Source: Cinclus cinclus
Lineage: Eukaryota; Chordata; Aves; Passeriformes; Cinclidae
DNA length: 64,000 nucleotides
Assembly: GCF_963662255.1 (NCBI RefSeq)
Contig: NC_085050.1
Coordinates: 5,740,834 to 5,804,833 of the forward strand
Direction: 5' to 3'
Below are positions 12,401 through 24,670 of the stretch, piece by piece. The translations under genes and the position numbers were made by a program. The notes beneath the pieces are model-generated. The model did not search any database, was not told the origin of the DNA, and saw nothing but the letters and a program-made list of their open reading frames with translations. Position 1 is the first letter of the stretch, and each line of letters begins with the position of its first letter.

Positions 12401-15400
12401 AGCCCGTCTCCCCAGCTGTACTAACCAGTGTGTTCTGCAACTGTTTAACAGCAGGCAAGGCTGCAGCACAGATCATCTCTGCAACAGGGGTAGCCATGTC
12501 GGTGCCAGCTCCGGGGATACAGACTGAAGAAGGTGAAAAAAATCATGTGAATACAATGAAGAAAACCCAAATCCTCTAGTTCCATGTGCATGCATTCTTG
12601 CTTCTATGTTGGTATTTGTCAGTGTTGATAAGTGTGAGTTTCTGTGCCTTGTGCAGAAAACTTCCATCATCTGTTAATAGATTTTTAACAGAGTGATGGC
12701 TTGGGCTGGACTGAACTTGTACATTCCAGTTTGCCCCTGCTCGTGGTGGCTTTGTGATTGCTGTTCAATAGGGCATCTCTGCCCAGGGACAAGTGAAGAA
12801 ACCATGTTTAATGTTAAACTCAACAAGAGACACCAGCCTCGAGATGATGGTCTCTTCCAGATGAGATTAGATTATATTAATTCTTTTAGTTATAAACACA
12901 TTTCATAGAAAGCATGCTGGGGTAAGTACATGCTGCAGAGTAGCATCAGCAGCATTCAGAGGTGACCTGATGGGTTTTGTTGCACCTTGAGGCTGAGAGC
13001 TCTGGGCTCTCTCCTCAGTTCAGATACAACTTGCTGTTGGTCTTGAGAGTATTAGTTAGGTCAGTTGTCACTCTTTAAGGCATTTAAAGTGGCTGTATGC
13101 AAGGGAATAGAGTATAATTGTGACCCACCATAGCCTTCTCACTCTTCCTTCATTGTTTTGGTTGGGCTCTGTAAGCATGCCAGGAGAACTGAAAAAAAGC
13201 AAGAATGGAGATTCACTTGGAATTTAAACTTGGCTCAGTGTTTCTCACTTCTTGCTTTGCCTTTCACTTCCGAGTCTTGTGTAATTTTGTAACTAAACAA
13301 TGGAAAATCTCTAAATGCATGTGAGATATTTATGATCTTGTCTCTAAGTTGTGAGACTGGCCCTTATAATTACGGATATAAAGATTCTTCAGATAGTTCC
13401 AGCGTGGCTTTGAGCAGAAGTCAGCTCTATGAAGTGATACCAACTATAAAAATCAGTTTTGATAAAGTACTTACCTACAAGTAACCTCTGTACACTAATT
13501 TCGACTCTCCACTTAAGCAGTTTGACTCTTCTTTTATTTCTGAATAGGTAAACAACAACAAGGTTCCCATGCTATAAAAGAACGGCCACCAGAAGAAGTT
13601 GCAGCCCGGATTGCCCAGCAAGAGAAAGAGGAACAAGAGAAGGTGTCAGGTGAGTCCACACTGTCACTGTTCCTGTGTGTGTTGTATGGACAGAAGTGTG
13701 GATATTGCATTAGCTTTGTAGTCCTGAGCTCCTTACACACCTCTTGGTTGTTGTCCCTGTGTTGAGTTGGCAGAGGAAGTGGTGGTGAAGTTTCTTCCAC
13801 CCACTCAGAAGTAACTTAGAATTGAAGAGTAATGGAAAAATTGAGGTTGGAAGACTTTAAGGTTCAAGAAAGAGATGAAAATTTGTTTCTAGAAGCATTA
13901 GAACAAGTGAATATGGAATATACCTGCACCCCCCTGCAAACCCATGGGAAAGGTTTTCCACTGAGTGGTGTTTTGCTGTAAGTGCAGACTTGTGCCTCAA
14001 TGCCCCTGCTCTAAATGAGGAGAGCATTTGGTAATTCCCAAACTGACCAGCTCTTTTAGGTCGTAGAAAATAATATGAGAGACGTAGAGGCTGTAACATG
14101 TTATTTTGCTAATTATAAAGTTCTTTGTTGTTTAGTTGACTTAACTTTCTTTTCCAGCCCTTGCAGCAACTCTGGAAGGAGCTTTAAACACAACTGCTCG
14201 TGTAACCCTTCAGGCTATCACTGCTCAGGAGTCAGCTGTGCAAGCAGTGAATGCCCATTCCCAAATACTGAAGGAAGCCATGGATGATTCTGAGGTAAAT
14301 TGGACAAGTGGGGACAATTTTTCTTTTTCATTGTGTTCAGCAAACTTTCATCTCAATTAAAAATAAACTTGAAATCTTTTTTTTGCAATGCCTTACATTT
14401 ATCACAGTTTTAACTTAACTTTCCACCTGTGGAATACGGTCTAGTCAAATAATACAGAGGTTTTGATTTTCAATTTTTTTTTTTTTGTTGCAAGAAGAAA
14501 ATTGAAGTTAAGACATTAATAGCATTTGCACTGTATTTTAATTAATTTTATTTAAATTCCCAAGACTTTTTTTTACCTAGTTAAGTTCATGCTGTCCATC
14601 CCAATAACTCCATTGAATTTATCCCCTTTGCCAACATCCTCTTGCTGGATTGTTTGTTTTTTTGTCAGGAAATAGGAAGGGGATGTACAAGTGCTAACAT
14701 TTGTGGTGTGCTCATGCCGGGGTCTGTGTGGGTCTGCCACTGCCCATTCAGTTCTGGAGCAGAGATAAATTCAGTTGTTAATCAATTAGCAGGGACATGG
14801 GCAACCAACCAAGCACTCAAGACTTAATCTAGTAGTTAGTAAAATAACTGCCTTAAGAGATTGCTTTTAAGCTTAATTACTAAGCCTAATTTAAAATCAG
14901 CCAACTTCCAAGCATTATGGTACTTTAAGTATTCAGCTTAAAAGCAATTTTAAAGTATTGAAGTACTTTTAATACATGAGGAGATTTCCCCACAATACAC
15001 TGTACGGTGATCCTCATGTAAGCTCTTACCGGTGGCTCAGGGAAAAAAAGCCACTAAGAATCAAACAAAACCAAAACAAAAAAGTAAAGTTTCCAGCTGT
15101 GCTGTTGAAAAGCACAAGAATGATGCTCAATTTGAGGAAGATGTTCATTGACATGTGAATCTCTGCAGATTTCCACTCCATGGTAGCTCTCTTGTTCAGT
15201 GATTGTAATGACCCTAATGAGGAATCTGTGCTTCCCAGGATGCTGGGGGGAAAAAATCCTCCCAGTGGCGCACGCTGGAGGAGGCACTGAAGGACCGGAG
15301 GAGAGCAGTGGATGAAGCTACTGATGCCCTTCTGAAAGCCAAGTGAGTTACTTAATTTATGTCTTGGATTAATAAGTTATATTGCTCATGGGAGGGCTGG

Positions 15401-18400
15401 CAAACACCAAATGGAGTGAGCTGTGTTCATACTGAACTATCTATTTGTGCCAAGTCAAAAAATCGTTTAGTACTCATTAGCATGAGCATTTTAATTTGAC
15501 ATGTGCAAACCTTGGGTGCCTGTGCACAAAGTCCTCCTCGTACCAAAGAGTCTGAAACAGTTCTGTTCTTCTTAAGAACTTGTTTCTCTCCTTAGTACTA
15601 ATATAAAGTGCTGATAACTTCAAATAAGATGAAAAAAGAAATCCACAGTCCTTTTAGTATTATTGTTGCATAATTTTGTTAATAGTAAATCTACTGTAAG
15701 GACTTCAGCCTGGAGAACAGAAGGCTCTGGGGAGACCTTCAAGCACCCCAGCACCTAAAAGGGCTACAAGAGAGCTGGGGAGGGACTTTTTACAAGGGCA
15801 GAACAAGGGGAATGGCTTCAACTGACAGATGGCAGATTTAGATTGGATATTAGGAAGAAATTCTTCCCTGTAAGGGTGATGAGTTTGCTCAGAGAAACTG
15901 TGGCTGCCCCATCCCTGGAAGTGTTCCAGGCCAGGTTGGGTGGGGCTCTGAGTAACCTGTTCCAGTGGAAAGTGTCCCTGTCCATGACAGGGGTTGGAAT
16001 GAGATCTTTAAAGTCCCTTCCAACCCTAACTGTTTGAGGATGACTCCATGACTGCACTCTGTGCATTGAGTTGGTTACATCACCAGCTTCTTTTAGTTGT
16101 AATGGAAAAATTAAACCTTGCAGCATCCTTTGGCAGTTCCCTGTGTCCACAGAATTGCTTTTAAGCAATTAAATCTTTACTGGGCACATGCCTAAGAAAA
16201 ACTTGAATTCTGAATGGCAGCACTGCTCATATCCAGAGGTGTATATGACCTGTGTTGATGTTCCCTGAGTGTAGTCTGTGGGCAGTGAAGAAGCAGAAAT
16301 AAAATTACAAACAGTATCTCCAAGCTGCCCTTGTAATGAGGTTAAAAATAAATTTGGAAACCCTTTGATGCTTCTAAGGCTGAGAGGGTAACATCATCCT
16401 TGAAGCTGCATGTTTGCTATCACATTATAAACTTCCCTTATCTTTGATGTTGCTGTGCTGACTAAAAATACTGGGAGGTGTAATTGAGGTTTCATTGTTG
16501 AAACAAAGCTAGTACGAACTCCACATGCACCAGCTTTCATTCTCTGTTGCTCTACTGGATATCTTTGCTTTTATTTATTTTCTTAATTTACTTATGTTAA
16601 AGCTTGTTCCTTATTCTAATGAGGTCATTGGAAACCTCCATTGGTTTGAATGGATTTGGAAAAGGAACATTTTTTCACTTGTGCTAGAGGAAAGCATTTC
16701 TTTCCTAATTACAAAAACTCATAATCTATCTTTACAGAGCCCTATAAATTCTCTCCCATCCTCATTAATCTCCACCAGTCACCATGTCCAAAACACTTCT
16801 GCAAGCGTAAGCCATCTATATTAAAAATGTTTCCTTGCTGCTGTTATGTGCTGGAAATGTCTGCTGTCTAATTCTAACCTAGTTTTACTAATACTAACTC
16901 TATTCAGTGAACTTCCATCTTCCCTCCAGCTAAATCCTAAGTACTAACTGCAGTACAAATCTCATTTTACATGGAATAGCCACACTGACATCTTTAGGTT
17001 TCATGCTGTGGGGAAAAAAGTAATCCTTAGTCAAAGCATCTTAGAGTTGGTAGATAGGAAGCATCAGTAGAGTTACCCACTAGTTCTTCCTGTGAAGACC
17101 AACAGCATAAAGTAAATTTTCTTTGGGGTGATGAGCCCTGTGTGTGTTATGCTTAGCAGCTGCTTCTCTTTTCAGAGAGGAGTTAGAGAACATGAAAGGT
17201 GTCATCGAGAGGGCCAAGAAGTCTCAGCTGGCAGGAGCCAAACCTCACATTGTTGCTGCAGAAGAAAATCTCCATCATATGATTGTGGACTTGGACAATG
17301 TGGTGAAAAAGGTAAAGCTTCCTGAGACTGTTTATAATTGCCTCTAGAGTAGGGACTCCTTGGCAGCTTGTGCACGCCACCCATTCCCAAATCCTCTGCA
17401 GGAGGTATTGTATTTCATAGAATCACAGAATATGCTGAGTTGGAAGGGGCACATCAGGATCATTGAGTCCAACTCCTGGTCCTGCACAGGACACCCCAAG
17501 AATCCCACCCTGTGCCTGAGAGTGTTGTCCAGACACTTTTGAGCTCACAGGCTCAGTGTCGTGAACACCTGCAGTGCAGCGTGAACTGTAAATCCATCCT
17601 CTTGTAGCTGTACTCAGGCTTTGAGCTGGTTATATTGCCAGTAATCAGACATAGTAAGATCTTCATGAGAACTTCAGCTCTGTCTTGAAGAAGTCTCCAC
17701 ATGGCTTGATGGTGCCAGTCCTTTCTTTTGGCAACTTGTAATTCTCCCCACTAGATACCAAGGTAATTTACCACAAGGTTAGGGAAGAGTTCAGTGTGTG
17801 CTAATGACTTGGTGGTAAATCACTTTGCAGTTAGAAGACTGGGAAAGAAATGTAAAGCTGAAGTTTGTTTCCCTTGGCAGGACAGCTTGTAATTCTTCAG
17901 GTGTGCTTGGAGTGAATATAGCCTGATAGTGGGAACATCAGAACTCACTGAGGATGGCAGCAATCACAGGCATTGCTTACTAGGCCTGTATGATGGCTGT
18001 GAGCAGAGAAAAGGAGCTGGAGATGTTTTAAGATAAAAACTAAATTCAAGATACTCTTGGTCCTGTCCAGGCTGCAGACTGGCTGTGTAGTTACAGTGGG
18101 CATGTGAGGCAAAATGGATTAGTGATAGTTCCAGCAAAAAATTACTGTCTAAGAAAGGTTTAACATCACAGGGTGGGTTTTTTGTGTTCTCCCAAGTGAG
18201 TTTGCCTTGTTTGGGCTGGGGGTTGATACGTGCCAGTATCCCAGGGCTTGGCTTTAAATTATATGTGCCTTCAATTTCAATCCTTGCCTTGAAAAACAAA
18301 TTAATCTCATCCTTGTTTGTTCCAGGTTCAGGCAGCGCAGTCTGAAGCCAAGATTGTGGCTCAGTACCACGAGCTGGTGGCTAAAGCCAGAGAGGAGTTC

Positions 18401-21400
18401 CAGCGGGAGCTCGACAGCATCACCCCTGATGTGAAGCCTGGCTGGAAGGGGATGAGTAAGTCTCTCACTGTGGTGTTTCCTTGTGCTCCTTGCACTGTGG
18501 TTTGTAGTGCATGACCACTCAATGTCCAGTATCCCAGTTTTCAAATTTTCACAGTCTTTGGTTGGTCTGAAGTAAAAATGATTTCACAACTAAATTAAAT
18601 AATCTAAAGCAGATGTTATGAAGAGAATTAGTTCCATGTGTGCTGTATGGGAAGTATCACAAAACATAGCTCTGTGTGATAAATATATTGGTTGTATGAG
18701 CATCTCTCCCCTCCCTGGTATTTCAGGAAGGGAGCCAGGTCATTCCAGATCTCGATCAAATCTCTCTTAATCAGTAATCAAATGCTTGGTTGACTCTGTG
18801 GTTAGAGGTATTACAAAACACCATTGTTACAGGGTGATAAAGAACTCCCTGAATTTTTCTACATCAACCCTGAGACAGAGAGGTTTCATTGTTCATACCC
18901 TGCCTGCCCCAGTACATTTTATTTCTGAATTAAACTGGCACAGTAACACACATGTAGCAACAGCCATTGCTGCACAAAAGCACTGAACAGTCATCTCACC
19001 CCCAGTTATGCTTCCTGCACACTCCTTGCCACAGGTGCCCTTGCTCACCTTAACTGCTTTCATTTTAAAGACAAGCAGAGTTGCAGGAGGTGGACTGTGT
19101 GTGTTCACCATTACTGTGGATGAGCTCCTTGCAAGAAGCCACGTGTGGTATGGCCATGGAACAATTACTGTCTGTGGTAGTTCAAAAAAATTAATTCCCT
19201 AGAAAACACAGCTTTCCAGATATTTCCACTCAGGGTTTAACATAAATGTACTAAGTGATCTCAACCTTTTCTAGCTCATGTGTTCAGAGGCAGCTGTTAA
19301 GGCTTTATTTCCAAGTTACAGATATTTTTATAGAAGTGATAACTGCCATTTGAATAAAATGTGGTGTCAGTATTGCCTTAATATTTTTCTTGAAGTACAC
19401 AGTGCAGAATTACAACAGATTTTCTTAATGCTACTTTATGCTTTAGGAATGTGGACCTTAGTCCACAAAATAAATTTCCTGGCTAAATGAATACACCAGA
19501 CCTTTGGAATGGTCAGTTCTCATTTAAAAAAACAGCCAACCCCACAACCAGTATATGTGGGGAAAACAGTTGAAATTAACAAACTGTTAAAATTGTTTGT
19601 GCAGTTTGCTTTTGGGGGCGTTACTAGTTCTGAAGAAAAAACTTCTTTAGGCTCCCTGGGGATGGAGCTGCCTTTCCTTGCACAGGACAAAATCTTGGGC
19701 TTTGTGATCACTGCCCTTCTATGGGAGGAAAGGGAAGCTCCTGGGAACTTCCAGGTGTCCCATTTCTTACTGGTGTCCCTGCTGAAGCACATGGCTCAGA
19801 CCTGTTGGGGTCCCTGATTCTTACTGCCACTGGAGAATTTGTTTCTTGACCAACTGCTTCTGTTTGTAAGAACCTAGAGATGTCAAACTAAAATTTCCAG
19901 TGTCCTGTTGTACTTTCCTACTTGAAACTTCTGTTCCTTGCTTTGGCTGAATTCAAGTGTCCCATCTGTGGGTTTCCAAGGGTGATTTTAGTGGTTGGGG
20001 TGTCTTGGGCTACATCTTGCCTGTAATACAGAGACTTTTGTATTCCATATACTGTTCTTCCTGCATTCCTAAGGATTTGGTCTCATGTTTAAGTCATTGT
20101 AGATAAGCTCTTAGTTTTCTGTTCTACTTTTGCATGACTGCCTTGCTGTAGTGAATGTGCATTAACTTTCCCAACTTCTTTCTGTTGCAGAGATAACTGA
20201 CTTAGGTGAGTTACTGTCACTTGTTCTCATCCCTTGAAAGTTATCTCTTCTCTTTGTCCTCTTTTATGTTTGTGTGGGGCATGGCTTCAAGTAGTTATCA
20301 ACAAAGGGTGAAATGTGGATTCCTAGAACATTTCAGGCTCAGGTATGCCTTGGGATCCTTTCCAGTCATTTTGCACACTTGGCTTAAACCACAAAGTGAT
20401 CTTTTTGTAACACTGTTAATCCAACAGCTGAGCTTGGGCTGCTGGTCAGCTTTCCCACTGGACAATGAGCATCACTGCTCCAAGTCCTCCTGTACCAGTC
20501 CTTTGTCCAGCACTCAACAGCAAGATGACTGAAGGACTGTGAAAACTTGCTTGCTTTAGACCCTGCAGGAATGTTTTCCCAAGTAGTCCCAGGTTTCCCT
20601 ACAGATGATTTAGCTGGCAGCCAGTGCAAAATGAGCTGCAGCATTTTATAAAGCACTTCTCAGGTCGCCAACTGCTGCAGGGCTAGCTTGTGTCCTCCTC
20701 TCCCAGGTACAATGTGGTTGTGAATTATCCTGCCCTCTGAGTAGCAAAATCTGAAAGGTACAATCTGGGGAAAAGAGTCTGATTAGGAGCAGTTGATCTG
20801 GAGGACTGTTAAAGAGAAAATGTAATTCTCTCTGTCCTTCACAGTGACATTCCCTGCTGCTCTGTGTGCTGGCATGGGGGAAAATATGTGGTGGTTTAAA
20901 AACCAAGAAATGACAGAGCTGTTGACAGTCTCTGAGTGTGACATGGCTGTGAAAGTAATAATGAAGTAAAGTAATTCTGAAGAAATCAAGATAATTTCTC
21001 TCCCAGAATGAAAATACAGTTCAGAAAGTGATGTTGGGCAGGCATTAACACAGGTCAAGAGCTTGAAGTGCTCAGAGATGTTCCCTAGAGCAAGCTCACT
21101 GTCAATAACCCCTTGGAGCCCCAGAGTGCTTGAGTGGGAGGCAGGGGGGCTCTCCAGTGGTTTCCCTGTGGTTTCCATTCCCTCCCTCACGCCCTGTGTT
21201 TCCTTTAGCTGGGCAGTTGTCCACAGACGACCTGAACTCCCTGATCGCGCACGCCCACCGGCGCATCGACCAGCTCAACAAGGAGCTGGCAGAGCAGCGT
21301 GTCCGGGAGCAGCAGCACATCGAGTCCGCCCTGGAGAAGCAGAAACTTGAAGATAACAAAGTATTTGAGGCAGCTGTGGCCAAAGCGCTGGAGCATCACA

Positions 21401-24178
21401 AAAATGAGATTGAACTAGAACAGGAGAAGAAGGTAAAGTGGCCTAAAGCACCTGGTTAAATCTTTGGCTCAGAAAGAAGGTGGAAGAGTTAATGGAAACG
21501 TCCAGTAGTCCAAAGACAACTGGGATGTTCTGGGTAGTGGGAGACTTCACATGGGTGACCCCCAAGCTAAAATATGAAAAGGAGGTATTGATCAAGGAAA
21601 CTGCTGCAAAGTCAGAATGGTAAAATCATACAGGGAAGGACTTTGTGAAGTTACTTGCCTCCTATTGTAGATAGGATTACTGGGTCAAAATCCTAGAATG
21701 ATTTGGGTTAGAAGGATTACTGGGTCAAAATAAATCCTAGAATGATTTGGGTTAGAAGGGACCTTCAAGATCACCCTGTTCCAACCTCCTGCCATGGGAA
21801 GGGACACCTTCCACTAGACCACGTTGCTCCAAGGCCCACCCAACATGATCTTGGGAAGGGCTTGGGGCAGCCGTTGCTTCTCTGGGCAGTCTGTGCCAGT
21901 GCCTCACCGAGAAGAATTTCAGTGTTGGGTCTGACCTCTTGTGGCCATTATAGGGCTGCATATGGAAAAGGTAGTCTCTTTGGTTTGGAAGCTCATTTAT
22001 AAACCAGCTTCCAAATGTGTTTGAGTGTTTGACTTGACATGTTAATGCAGGTATCAAAATAGTATATAAAAAACACACTAAGTGCCTAATGGGTAACGAG
22101 CAGTTACTCACATGGTGAACCATGAGTCTATTTCTTAACATCTTTAGGAAAAGGCTCAGCTGTAAAACTGGATCTCAGCAGGTCTGTAAGATGAAAGCCA
22201 GGCTCTGTCAGTGCCCCTGCTCTGGCATGTACCCTCAGTAATGACGGCTGTGATTCTGTGAGTGTGTGACAAGCAGCTGAGCAGTAGTGGTGCATTAAGC
22301 CCTGGTGTGTGTCCAGGTGGAAGAGGTGCGAGAGGTGATGGAGAACGAAATGCGAACCCAGCTCCGGCGCCAGGCTGCTGCTCACACCGACCACCTCAGA
22401 GATGTCCTGAAAATCCAGGAGCAGGATCTCAAGGTGGAATTTGAGCAGGTAAGGGAGAGGCATCCACAGGGGAATTAAAGGGATATTTAACCCCTTTCAA
22501 AGCACACATTTCATGTGACAAGAGTCCTGAACCTTGTTCCAGGGCATTGATATGAGGGCTGGGGAAGGAAGCAAGCTTACCGTGAGGTGATACAGAGTGC
22601 CTCACTGTAGCTTTTATTCAGACTGGTATGAAAAGCTTTTGCTGTGTGACAGATTTTTGACACAAGTGCAGTAACTGTTAAATTCACTCCAGTAAGGTTT
22701 CTTACTGGTATTATTGTATTTACTGTATGCATTGGCCCTAACAAGGACAAGAGATTTATAGAAATGTATCTTAAAATAAATATTAACGAGCTGTTTCTGT
22801 TACTTCTATTGCACTCTTGTTTCAGAACCTATCGGAGAAGCTCAGTGAACAGGAGATGCAGTTCAGACGCCTTACTCAGGAACAGCTTGACAACTTCACC
22901 TTGGATATAAACACTGCCTACGCCAGGCTCAAGGGAATTGAGCAAGCAGTTGAGAGTGAGCATGGAATTCTTTCATTAAGGACTAAAACTCTGTTCCCCA
23001 AAGGCCCCTTGCCCAAGCTTGGGCATCTAAACCCAGGCTTAGGGATTTAGCTCAGACTGCTAAGCACCCAGCAATCCTGCAAAATCCCAATCTTCGTGCC
23101 TGATGCCAGTTTTATGATACCTGAATCTGTCTGAAACGCAGCTTTTGGATATGAGAACTGAACTAAATTAACCTTGTTACTTGTGCAAGTTCACAAGGCA
23201 AGCCTGAGTCCTTAATCCAGTGCACTGACTAAGCAAACATCTCTACACTAAAAAAATTACGCTGTTTTGGTGTTACCTCCAAAGCTGCCATCCAGGGCAC
23301 ACAACAGAATAGTAAAACCCATAACTGGTTATTCTAGTTGTTGGATGGTGTCAAGATACACTGATGCTCTAAGACAGATGAGCAAGTCCAAGGTGGTTCT
23401 TCCAAAAGTCGTCTTGTTCTGGCTCTGAACTATGGGACAGACTTGCTTTAGAGCACATGCTGAGGGGGTGGCTGCTCTGGAAAGCAGAGGGGGGAGAGGG
23501 GTGGCTGTTGCTGCTTGTTCTCAAAGCCACACGTGCCCATCTGAGAGCCCCTTCTCGGCTTCCCTTGCAGGTCACGCAGTAGCAGAAGAGGAGGCCAGGA
23601 AGGCCCATCAACTGTGGCTTTCCGTGGAAGCGCTCAAATACTGCATGAGATCAGGCACGGGGGACAGTCCCACGGAGCCCCTGGGGAGCGCGGTGAAGGC
23701 CATCAAGGCCAGCTGCGCCGACAACGCCTTCACAGAAGCCTTAACAGCAGCTCTGCCACAGGAATCCCTGACACGGGGTGTGTACAGCGAGGAGGCCCTC
23801 AGAGCACGGTTCTACACAGTCCAGAAACTGGCAAAACGAGTGGCCATGATCGACGAGACCAGGAACAGCCTGTACCAATACTTCCTGTCCTACCTGCAGT
23901 CGCTGCTGGTGTTCCACCCTCAGCAGCTGAAGCCACCGGCTGAGCTCAGGCCCGACGACCTCGACACGTTTAAGTTACTGTCTTATGCCTCCTACTGCAT
24001 CGAGCACGGAGATCTGGAGCTGGCGGCCAAATTTGTCAACCAGTTACGAGGAGAGTCGAGGAGGGTGGCACACGACTGGCTCACGGAAGCACGCATGACC
24101 CTAGAAACCAAACAGATCGTGGATATCTTGACAGCATACGCCAGTGCTGTGGGGTTGGGAACGACTCAAGTGCAGTGA
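3423..24178 (+). CDS. IMMT: MICOS complex subunit Mic60 (mitofilin), complete, 15 coding exons, 742 aa
   Basis: Core subunit of the MICOS complex of the mitochondrial inner membrane, holding cristae junctions. Coding exons: 3423-3467, 8228-8304, 8720-8909, 10203-10323, 12455-12532, 13548-13649, 14158-14294, 15239-15342, 17176-17311, 18326-18455, 20191-20205, 21209-21432, 22317-22448, 22826-22955 and 23571-24178; all phases agree. Residues 1-40 form a basic targeting sequence. A single membrane helix covers about 46-66 ([17 protein letters not shown]). A long coiled-coil region follows (about 190-540), then the C-terminal mitofilin domain with [16 protein letters not shown] and [20 protein letters not shown]. 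It ends in GTTQVQ, two residues shorter than human (758 aa). Exon 11 is only 15 nt. Exons 5, 6 and 11 are phase-symmetric and could be skipped in frame, in a region known to vary by splicing in mammals. Confidence 0.98.
3689..3822. promoter_or_regulatory. Cluster of three ZNF143/Staf-like sites
   Basis: Three words related to the ZNF143 (Staf) motif ACTACAATTCCCAGCATGC. One is on the plus strand at 3691-3714 (CTACCAGTCCCAGCGTGCAC then CGCGG). Two are on the minus strand at about 3754-3773 (GGACTACGAGTCCCGGCGTG) and 3804-3820 (GACTACAGCCCCCAGCA). They sit 270-400 bp inside IMMT intron 1, on the CpG island. ZNF143 typically binds housekeeping promoters close to the start site. The first match is strong, the third weak. 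Confidence 0.6.
4793..5005 (-). mobile_element. CR1 LINE fragment in IMMT intron 1
   Basis: Antisense CR1 wording: 'ggattggaaagaacctcaag', 'ccccctgctctgggctggga', 'ggttgctccaagccctgtcc', 'acatttccagggatgggac' and 'tgtgggcaacc'. Confidence 0.9.
6405..6470 (-). mobile_element. Short CR1 3'-end remnant
   Basis: Antisense CR1 terminus ('tagaatagtccagcttggaa', 'gagatctcaaaagatcatct'), soon losing similarity. Confidence 0.6.
10890..12415 (-). mobile_element. Long CR1 LINE fragment, antisense, in IMMT intron 4
   Basis: About 1.5 kb of CR1 in reverse: the 3' UTR part (10890-11110), the end of ORF2 and upstream sequence to about 12415. On the minus strand 11684-11430 still reads as the reverse-transcriptase C-terminal tail of CR1 ([20 protein letters not shown], then LGVLVDE-like [10 protein letters not shown]), with stops and frame breaks elsewhere. 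It is an old dead copy. Its far end lies only 40 bp from IMMT exon 5. Confidence 0.9.
12419..12425 (+). promoter_or_regulatory. Consensus splice branch point before IMMT exon 5
   Basis: TACTAAC, the optimal branch-point word, with its branch A at 12424, 30 nt before the acceptor AG at 12453-12454. The pyrimidine tract between them is weak, so the branch site probably matters for exon 5 use. Confidence 0.6.
15697..16045 (+). mobile_element. CR1 LINE 3' fragment in IMMT intron 8
   Basis: Sense CR1: 'cttcagcctggagaacagaa', 'gattggatattaggaagaaa', 'ttcttccctgtaagggtgat', 'gccccatccctggaagtgtt', ending 'cccttccaaccctaact'. Confidence 0.92.
17413..17560 (-). mobile_element. CR1 LINE fragment in IMMT intron 9
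   Basis: Antisense CR1 of the type with 'catagaatcacagaat', 'gagttggaaggggcacatc', 'gagtccaactcctggtcct' and 'tgcacaggacaccccaagaa'. Confidence 0.88.
21673..21756. repeat. Tandem duplication of about 40 bp at a CR1 end
   Basis: Copy 1 (21673-21712) and copy 2 (21713-21756) are identical except for a four-base insertion (taaa) in copy 2. The unit includes the antisense CR1 terminus 'tcctagaatgatttgggtta'. Confidence 0.9.
21730..21935 (-). mobile_element. CR1 LINE fragment in IMMT intron 12
   Basis: Antisense CR1: 'gggaccttcaagatcaccc', 'tgttccaacctcctgccatg', 'ccactagaccacgttgctcc', and 'ctctgggcag'. Confidence 0.9.
23088..23376. repeat. Unrecognised dispersed repeat, copy 1 (IMMT intron 14)
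   Basis: About 289 bp that recurs at 30588-30873 in the same direction with roughly 94% identity by eye and a few small indels. No CR1, LTR or tRNA-SINE hallmark is evident, and it holds no open frame. Similarity appears to stop sharply at both ends in this window. Confidence 0.85.
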
Positions 24179-24499
24179 GCTAGGATTGGAGCTTTGGAGG
24201 AAGTTCAGCTGTTCTGTGCCAGAGAGCAATCCCACGATCTCCTGAGGGTTCAAGCAGAGCTGTTGGCAGGGGCTGGAAGCGGTAAATCAAAGCACGGGTA
24301 CTGTCTTGTTTCCTTGCACTCTATTTAATTTCACCACCTGTTGTATTTTTGGTTTTGAGTTGTCATGACAACTGACTTCAGGAAGGTTCCCTACAATTTG
24401 TGTAAGAATTAATGTTTCCCCATCTTACAAAGTGGGCTTGTGATCCAACCAAAATAACATTTGTAACCTGCCATTAATCATTTGCCACTTTGTCAGCTG

Positions 24500-24505
24500 A
24501 ATAAA
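24500..24505 (+). terminator. Poly(A) signal for IMMT
   Basis: AATAAA 322 nt after the IMMT stop codon. It is the first good signal in the 3' UTR. Confidence 0.8.
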
Positions 24506-24664
24506 ACAAGACTTCCACCACTTGCTCCTGCTGTTTAAGTCTCCTGTTTAAACCTCAACTAGAGCTTGGCAGTACAAAGCTCAGCTTTCTTCTAGGACCT
24601 GAAGAGTTAAAACTCAAATTTACTTCTTTCAAGGAGCAAGAATGCAAGAATTCACTGATAAAGA

Positions 24665-24670
24665 TTTATT
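24665..24670 (-). terminator. Distal poly(A) signal for PTCD3
   Basis: AATAAA on the minus strand, 160 bp from the IMMT signal. A second AATAAA lies nearer the stop at 24912-24917, so PTCD3 may have a 3' UTR of about 0.6 kb or 0.85 kb. The stretch 24506-24664 between the opposing signals holds nothing else that I can see. Confidence 0.6.

Larger units (their letters stand above)
8910..23570 (+). other. IMMT introns 3-14 outside the listed repeats
   Basis: The introns over 300 bp are 8910-10202, 10324-12454, 12533-13547, 13650-14157, 14295-15238, 15343-17175, 17312-18325, 18456-20190, 20206-21208, 21433-22316, 22449-22825 and 22956-23570. Apart from the repeats entered here they look like unique A/T-rich intronic sequence. 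I looked for C/D-box snoRNA patterns (TGATGA followed by CTGA with a closing stem) on the host strand and found none convincing. Confidence 0.7.

Noticed and set aside
10890..12415. Plus-strand frames of 60-120 codons in IMMT intron 4
   Set aside because: They are the reverse strand of a dead CR1 element.
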